A DNA stretch of 19,320 nucleotides. Origin: UBA6770 sp965661115 (GTDB taxonomy: Bacteria; Bacteroidota; Bacteroidia; Flavobacteriales_G; Salibacteraceae). Shown here piece after piece: positions 14,842-19,320 of this stretch. The translations under genes were made by a program, and so were the position numbers. Location of the stretch: assembly GCA_965661115.1 (NCBI GenBank), contig CBFICO010000043.1:1-19320 (forward strand), given 5' to 3'. Below the pieces are notes generated by a model, which was not told where the DNA came from, did not search any database, and saw only the letters and a list, made by a program, of their open reading frames with translations. Numbering within the stretch: the first letter of the stretch is position 1; every line of letters begins with the position of its first letter.

Positions 14842-16926
14842 ATGATAGAATTTAGTCAAAATATTAGCTGGTTAATTCCTGTGGTTCTGGTTTGCACCGG
14901 AATTTCAGGCGGGTTATACTTTTTCAATCAAAGTAATTATAGCAAACAGCTCAGAATTGTTCTGACCATTTTAAGGTTTACAGCATTGCTTTTAATTAGT
15001 CTGTTTTTGTTAGACCCAATAATTAAGTATAGCTCAACAGAAGAAGAAAAGCCAATATTTATCGTTGGTATCGATCAATCTAAATCGATGCATACGGATT
15101 CGGATAGTTCCACATTGAAAAGCATAGAAAACATTCTGACTAATGTTTCTGAGCGCAACGATGTGCAAATTGAAGTTCTTGGCTTTGGAAATGAAACGAT
15201 TACGCTAGATTCACTAGACTTTGATCAAAACGCTACTGACATAACCAATTATATCAAAAACGTAAGTGAGCAATATGCTTTTAAAAATGTAGCAGGACAC
15301 TTGATAGTAAGTGATGGTATAGTAAACAAAGGGCTTGATCCCAGATATTTTAATTATTCCAATAAAACTGCAATTGACGTAATTGCAACCGGAGATACAG
15401 CAAGAAAAATTGACCAAAGAATATCCAATGTTAGATACAACAGGTTGGTTTATCAAGGCAATAATTATCCGCTTAAAATAGAAGTTCAATCCGATTTTAT
15501 GGATGCAAAAACTGCTAATCTTACCGTGTCAACATCATCAGGTGAAAAACAAAGCTTTGAAGTAACCTATAACGGAAACCAAGACTACATCGCTATTGAT
15601 GTTGAATTAGAAGCAGATAAAAGCGGCTTGCAATTGATAACTGTTGAGCTAGAACCAAACAATGAAGAGCGAAACAAAATAAATAACAAGAGAGTTATTC
15701 CTATTGAAGTGATAGATGCATCCGAAAAGATTGCATTGCTTTATCAAACTCTTACACCAGATATTGGTGCAATAAAGAGGGTATTGGCAATAGATAAAAA
15801 CCTGAAAATTGAACTTTTTCCAATAACTGAACTCTCATTAGAGCTTTTAACTAAATTTCGGTTAGATTACAACGTCTTAATTCTGTACCAATTACCTGAT
15901 TTAAAAAATAGGACTAACCCTAAGCTCATTAAAGAACTGTTTAATCTAAATCTGCCCAAGCTCTTTGTATTGGGGGAAAACACTAATGTTGAAGCACTGG
16001 TTTCTCTAAATAATGCTATTTCTCTTGATGGAAAAAGTACTGGAATGTTTAATACAAGTAGCCCGAAAATAAATACGGATTTCTCTTTGTTTACCTTACC
16101 AAAAAATGGAGGCAGTATCGTTTCAACTTATCCACCATTAGAGGTGCCTTTTGGCGAGTTTAAGATCAGTGGAAAATCAGATTGTATTCTCTATCAAAAA
16201 ATTGGAAACGTAAAATCAACTATGCCAATGTGGGTTTTTTCAGATTTTAATGGCGAAAAATCGGTCTTTGTGTTTGGTTCAGGTTTCTGGCGTTGGCCGT
16301 TGGCTGAATTCAATAAAACCCAAAAGCACGTTCTATTCGAAAACCTCGTAAAAAACAGCGTAAGTTATTTAACTGTGAAAAAAGATAAAAGAAAACTTCG
16401 TATCCTGACAGAAAGCGATTACAAAAGCTCTAATGAGATTTGCATAAGAGCAGAGTTGTACAACGATTTATTTGAGGCTATTAACGACCCTGAAATACAG
16501 TATGAACTTAGGTTGGAAGATTCATTGAGCTACGAGTTTAAATTTGAACGAGACGACAAAAATTACACCTTGAATTTAGGCAAGTTACTGCCAGGAGTTT
16601 ATTCTTACACCGCCAAAACTGCAGTGGGTGCCGAGGAACTGATGCAGAGTGGAAGTTTTACCGTTTCGGAGTTTAATATGGAGCTTGCCGAACAGCGAGC
16701 AAACCACGAATTGCTTTATCAAATTACAAAAAAGACTGAAGGAGAATTTTTTACTGCAGATTCTTATAAAGATTGGCTTAACAAATTCAAGGAGCAGAAG
16801 TTTAGTTCAGTTATCTATCAGCAAACTAACTTTAAAGACTTAATAGATTTAAAATTGCTTTTTGCCCTAATTATTGCTTTGTTGAGTTTAGAATGGTTTC
16901 TGCGTAAAAAAGCAGGTAGTCTTTAA
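14842..16926 (+). CDS. VWA-like membrane protein conserved in Bacteroidota
   Basis: I start this 694-residue protein at the ATG at 14842 (MIEFSQNISW); a TTG at 14815 would put a terminator inside the gene. Two membrane segments lie at about 9-28 and 38-60, and a last one near the C terminus (LKLLFALIIALLSLEWFL). After the second comes FIVGIDQSKSMHTD, a MIDAS-like DxSxS motif (Asp78, Ser80, Ser82), and later LIVSDGIVNKG, so the region of about 70-260 is a von Willebrand A-like domain. The layout recalls the N-terminal membrane part of BatA-type proteins, but no bat operon genes are present. The function is unknown. Its stop overlaps that of mnmD by 4 bp on the other strand. Confidence 0.8.
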   Translation: MIEFSQNISWLIPVVLVCTGISGGLYFFNQSNYSKQLRIVLTILRFTALLLISLFLLDPIIKYSSTEEEKPIFIVGIDQSKSMHTDSDSSTLKSIENILTNVSERNDVQIEVLGFGNETITLDSLDFDQNATDITNYIKNVSEQYAFKNVAGHLIVSDGIVNKGLDPRYFNYSNKTAIDVIATGDTARKIDQRISNVRYNRLVYQGNNYPLKIEVQSDFMDAKTANLTVSTSSGEKQSFEVTYNGNQDYIAIDVELEADKSGLQLITVELEPNNEERNKINNKRVIPIEVIDASEKIALLYQTLTPDIGAIKRVLAIDKNLKIELFPITELSLELLTKFRLDYNVLILYQLPDLKNRTNPKLIKELFNLNLPKLFVLGENTNVEALVSLNNAISLDGKSTGMFNTSSPKINTDFSLFTLPKNGGSIVSTYPPLEVPFGEFKISGKSDCILYQKIGNVKSTMPMWVFSDFNGEKSVFVFGSGFWRWPLAEFNKTQKHVLFENLVKNSVSYLTVKKDKRKLRILTESDYKSSNEICIRAELYNDLFEAINDPEIQYELRLEDSLSYEFKFERDDKNYTLNLGKLLPGVYSYTAKTAVGAEELMQSGSFTVSEFNMELAEQRANHELLYQITKKTEGEFFTADSYKDWLNKFKEQKFSSVIYQQTNFKDLIDLKLLFALIIALLSLEWFLRKKAGSL

Positions 16927-17600
16927 ACCTTTACAGCTCTAAGCATTTCTCGTTTTCCCGGAGGGCCGGGTAATCGCTCCACTTTAAACCCCATTTCAAT
17001 TAAGTTACGCCGCACACTTCCTTTTGCACAATAGGTAACAAAAACCCCATTGATTTTTAATGAGTTATAGATTATGCTCAATACCGGAATCTCCCACAAA
17101 TACGGCTGAACTCTTGGTCCAAACGCATCATAAAATACAATATCATAGCAATTTGTTTTTGAAAACGATTTGATATCGCTTTCAATTTTGCTTAGCTCAA
17201 AAAATGCTGAAATCCCTGCTTTTTCACCCCATTTAGATTGGTGTAATTGGGTGAAGAAATTTGAAGCAAGTTCTGAATTTACTAGCTCCGGGTAATTGCA
17301 AATAGCAGTAGTTTTTTCATCTAATACTACCTTTTCTATTGACTCGTAAATTACCTTTTGTCTTTGCTTCTCAGACCATAAAGCGGTAAGTAGAGCATTG
17401 AGTCCCGTTCCAAACCCCATTTCAAAAACGGCAATCTCATTAATTGGATTATTTTCCAAAAAAAAATCTAACCCCATTTCTATAAAAACATGATTCGCTT
17501 CTGCTATGGCTCCATGTCTAGAATGATAGGTTTCATCCAGTTCAGGGTGATAAATGGAGCTACTGCCATCATTAGTTAAAAAAGACTCAAGTTTTGTCAT
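16923..17600 (-). CDS. mnmD: tRNA 5-methylaminomethyl-2-thiouridine methyltransferase MnmD
   Basis: The enzyme methylates the aminomethyl group of the modified wobble uridine at position 34 of certain tRNAs, using S-adenosylmethionine. The 225-residue protein has YHSRHGAIAEANHVFIEMGL (25-44), the SAM-binding EMGFGTGLN (60-68), FYDAFGPRVQPYLW (156-169), TYCAKGSVRRNL (189-200) and the ending LPGPPGKREMLRA, all typical of the family. It is the stand-alone methyltransferase without the FAD oxidoreductase domain of the E. coli fusion MnmC. It shares an ATGA overlap with the upstream acpH. Confidence 0.94.
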   Translation of the reverse strand: MTKLESFLTNDGSSSIYHPELDETYHSRHGAIAEANHVFIEMGLDFFLENNPINEIAVFEMGFGTGLNALLTALWSEKQRQKVIYESIEKVVLDEKTTAICNYPELVNSELASNFFTQLHQSKWGEKAGISAFFELSKIESDIKSFSKTNCYDIVFYDAFGPRVQPYLWEIPVLSIIYNSLKINGVFVTYCAKGSVRRNLIEMGFKVERLPGPPGKREMLRAVKV

Positions 17601-18172
17601 TTTTTGGAATTTACAAAATCAATTAAGTCGCTGAAGAACTCTTCAAAGTGTTGTTCAATTTCATGGTGAAATAGGTTGAGTTGATTTACGGCTTCTGGCA
17701 AATTGCTTTCGAATTTCGTTTTAGAGTCAATACCGTTAAAAACCATTCGTAAAGTATCTTTTTTGCGATAATTTACCAGCAAATCATTGGTAACCATATA
17801 ACCATAAAACCGTCTTCCCTTTTCAGGTATATGATTCCAGTTATTGTTAATAGTGGAGTAGGTGTTTTTGGCAAAATTTTCAAGCTTATCGGCGTGAAAG
17901 TTATTCCAGCGGTTAGCCAAAAAATAATCGAAGTAAATATCTGCAGCAACTCCCGAGAACTTGCCCAAAACGGGCATTACCAACTTGGTAGTTTTTCTAA
18001 CAACTGGGTGGTTATCCGTATAAGTATCAATAGCCCTATGCAATTGTACTCCTTTCTGAATCGCCTCTGGAAATTGGTTGAATTTATTCCCTCTAATGTA
18101 ATCGGCTATGTAATTTCCAATAATCAATCCTTCGTCGTTTCCAGAAAGATAAATGTGTGCCAAGTGGTTCAT
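17597..18172 (-). CDS. acpH: Acyl carrier protein phosphodiesterase (DUF479)
   Basis: AcpH-type enzymes remove the 4'-phosphopantetheine arm from acyl carrier protein. The 191-residue protein has MNHLAHIYLS at the start, IGNYIADYIRG (18-28), GVQLHRAIDTYTDNHP (41-56) and GVAADIYFDYFLANRW (74-89). The Asp and His residues of these motifs (Asp24, His45, Asp49, Asp78, Asp82) fit the metal-dependent hydrolase pattern of the family. It is complete. It is first in a two-gene unit with mnmD, with a 4-bp overlap. A perfect -7 element sits very close to its start. Confidence 0.9.
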   Translation of the reverse strand: MNHLAHIYLSGNDEGLIIGNYIADYIRGNKFNQFPEAIQKGVQLHRAIDTYTDNHPVVRKTTKLVMPVLGKFSGVAADIYFDYFLANRWNNFHADKLENFAKNTYSTINNNWNHIPEKGRRFYGYMVTNDLLVNYRKKDTLRMVFNGIDSKTKFESNLPEAVNQLNLFHHEIEQHFEEFFSDLIDFVNSKK

Positions 18173-18176
18173 TACA

Positions 18177-18184
18177 CAAAATTA
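18177..18184 (-). promoter_or_regulatory. Candidate -7 promoter element for acpH-mnmD
   Basis: The minus strand reads TAATTTTG, a perfect TAnnTTTG match only 4 bp before the ATG at 18172. If used, the mRNA would be leaderless or nearly so, so the match may be chance. Confidence 0.35.
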
Positions 18185-18230
18185 AGGCTTGGTGTAGTTC
18201 TTGAATCCTAATTGATGTTTTATTTGCCCT

Positions 18231-19320
18231 ATGATTAAAGTACGAGTTTTTTGGTTTTTATTAGTTTTATTTAGTTCGCAGATCGTTCTTAACGCTCAAG
18301 AGTATAAAGATCACATGACGGATTTTACATGGTCATATTACAATAAGAACATTCAATCTTTTAATAACCAACGTTTAGGTGAATCTTTAAAATATGGACT
18401 CGATAATAATTATGTAGATAATATTATCTCAGTTGATCACCCGGCTTTTCACTCCATTAGTGCCTTTTATAAAGAAACCTTCGCTTATTTAGATTTTAAC
18501 AAGAAAATTAATGAGCCGTACTACGATCTAAAGTTTGACAAAGAAGATAATGTAACCTTCCCAGAGTTGATTTTTTATTTAGCCGACAAATACGCTGCAT
18601 ATTTTGAAGGGCCAAATCGAAGCGGTTTTGTAGATAAAAAGCAAGCAGCTGAAAGAATTAAAGAATTCGATTTAAGAAATTGCAAGAAAGTGATTTTGCG
18701 TGAGCAGTGGTACTATCATAACCTTACTGGAAAAATGGTTTCAAGAATATTAGATATTGGTTTCATTCCTAACAACACCAAGTCTGATCCAGCAGCTATT
18801 TGGGTCGATTTTAGCTATATAAAGTTCGACGATCTAGGAAGAATTCAACCTAGAAATATTGATGGTATAGGCAATGTTGTTGAGTACTTTTCATTACCAA
18901 CCTACAGTAGGGACTTTTACAGTGTGAACTATTCAACTTACGATGAGCAAAAGAAACTTCAGAAGTTTTCTACTCAAGTAGATGCGTATTTCTGGAAATT
19001 TCAGTTAGAAGAACAATTTAGAGCCTACAAAAAGTACGGGTCGATAAAGAAAAAATGGAAAAAAAATCAAGTAAAAACTGATTTTATCAAAGGAACGGTA
19101 AATGATGTTAAAAAGAGAATAGGAGAGTGGAAGGTATTTGACTATAAAGAAAAGTTGATGGGTAAATTTACTTTCAGTAATGATAGCGCAAATGGTGTAT
19201 ACACTTTGTTCCACAGTAATGGCGAAAAAAAGGAAACAGGAAGCTTATTCAATGGCAGAAAAGTAGATACGGTTTACAGTTTCGATAGAGAAGGTAAGCT
19301 TATAGCGAAACAAACCTATT
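18231..19320 (+). CDS. Secreted protein with GldN-like region and MORN-like repeats, 3' end outside the window
   Basis: The frame is open from the ATG at 18231 to the right edge, 363 residues so far, with no stop. It begins with a signal peptide (IKVRVFWFLLVLFSSQIVLN, cleavage near residue 22). Residues about 145-200 contain VILREQWYYHNLTGKMVSRI, then LDIGFIP and AAIWVDFSYIKF. This recalls the pattern of GldN/PorN, a component of the type IX secretion and gliding machinery, where a W-F-[DN] segment is followed by RI.GI.P and FWI.Y. From about 287 to the edge there are MORN-like units such as GEWKVFDYKEKLMGKFTF and GVYTLFHSNGEKKETGSLF. The coding call is firm; the GldN relation is a motif-level inference. 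It is divergent from acpH across 58 bp. Confidence 0.75.
   Translation, partial: MIKVRVFWFLLVLFSSQIVLNAQEYKDHMTDFTWSYYNKNIQSFNNQRLGESLKYGLDNNYVDNIISVDHPAFHSISAFYKETFAYLDFNKKINEPYYDLKFDKEDNVTFPELIFYLADKYAAYFEGPNRSGFVDKKQAAERIKEFDLRNCKKVILREQWYYHNLTGKMVSRILDIGFIPNNTKSDPAAIWVDFSYIKFDDLGRIQPRNIDGIGNVVEYFSLPTYSRDFYSVNYSTYDEQKKLQKFSTQVDAYFWKFQLEEQFRAYKKYGSIKKKWKKNQVKTDFIKGTVNDVKKRIGEWKVFDYKEKLMGKFTFSNDSANGVYTLFHSNGEKKETGSLFNGRKVDTVYSFDREGKLIAKQTY

Noticed and set aside
15214..15489. Minus-strand reading frame of 91 codons
   Set aside because: It is antisense to the VWA-like coding region, has no homology I can recognise and no promoter.

Overview
The window looks like ordinary chromosome of a Bacteroidota bacterium, most likely of the Flavobacteriia. 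The reasons are: AT-rich sequence with almost no Shine-Dalgarno motifs; several perfect matches to the Bacteroidota -7 promoter element TAnnTTTG; families typical of the phylum (DUF5683, WbqC next to signal peptidase I, an unusually long signal peptidase I, ribosomal protein S16 with a long Ala/Glu tail, stand-alone MnmD); and a repeat built from TGTCAGTTCGAGTG ... TATCGAGAAC units that I remember from flavobacterial genomes. No tRNA, rRNA, CRISPR array, insertion sequence or prophage gene was seen.

Layout. (1) 1-2161: the 3' end of an HI0933-like flavoprotein gene (+) meets a beta-barrel protein gene (-), preceded by a DUF2461 gene (-). (2) 2162-4261: an acyl-CoA carboxylase carboxyltransferase gene (-), flanked on one side by a gene-free stretch with a plus-strand terminator (candidate small RNA) and on the other by a 129-bp compound inverted repeat. 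(3) 4262-10840: a tight minus-strand run, in transcription order parA, parB, DUF5683, dapB, lepB, wbqC-like, Tat-signal PLP enzyme. It links chromosome segregation, lysine/peptidoglycan precursor synthesis and protein export. (4) 11034-12737: an FMN reductase (+) converging on rpsP-rimM (-), a ribosome assembly pair. (5) 12856-16926: plus-strand genes for a DCC-family thiol protein, an OmpA-like protein, FabG and a large VWA-like membrane protein. (6) 16923-18172: acpH-mnmD (-). (7) 18231 to the end: a secreted protein open at the window edge, with a GldN-like region and MORN-like C-terminal repeats.

The genes are mostly housekeeping. I did not find a clear undescribed multi-gene system. The best leads are the orphan plus-strand terminator with upstream hairpins at 2250-2400, the compound repeat at 4133-4261, the GldN-like/MORN protein at the right edge, and stacked palindromes just upstream of the FMN reductase gene. 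All names rest on reading motifs by eye; no database search was run.
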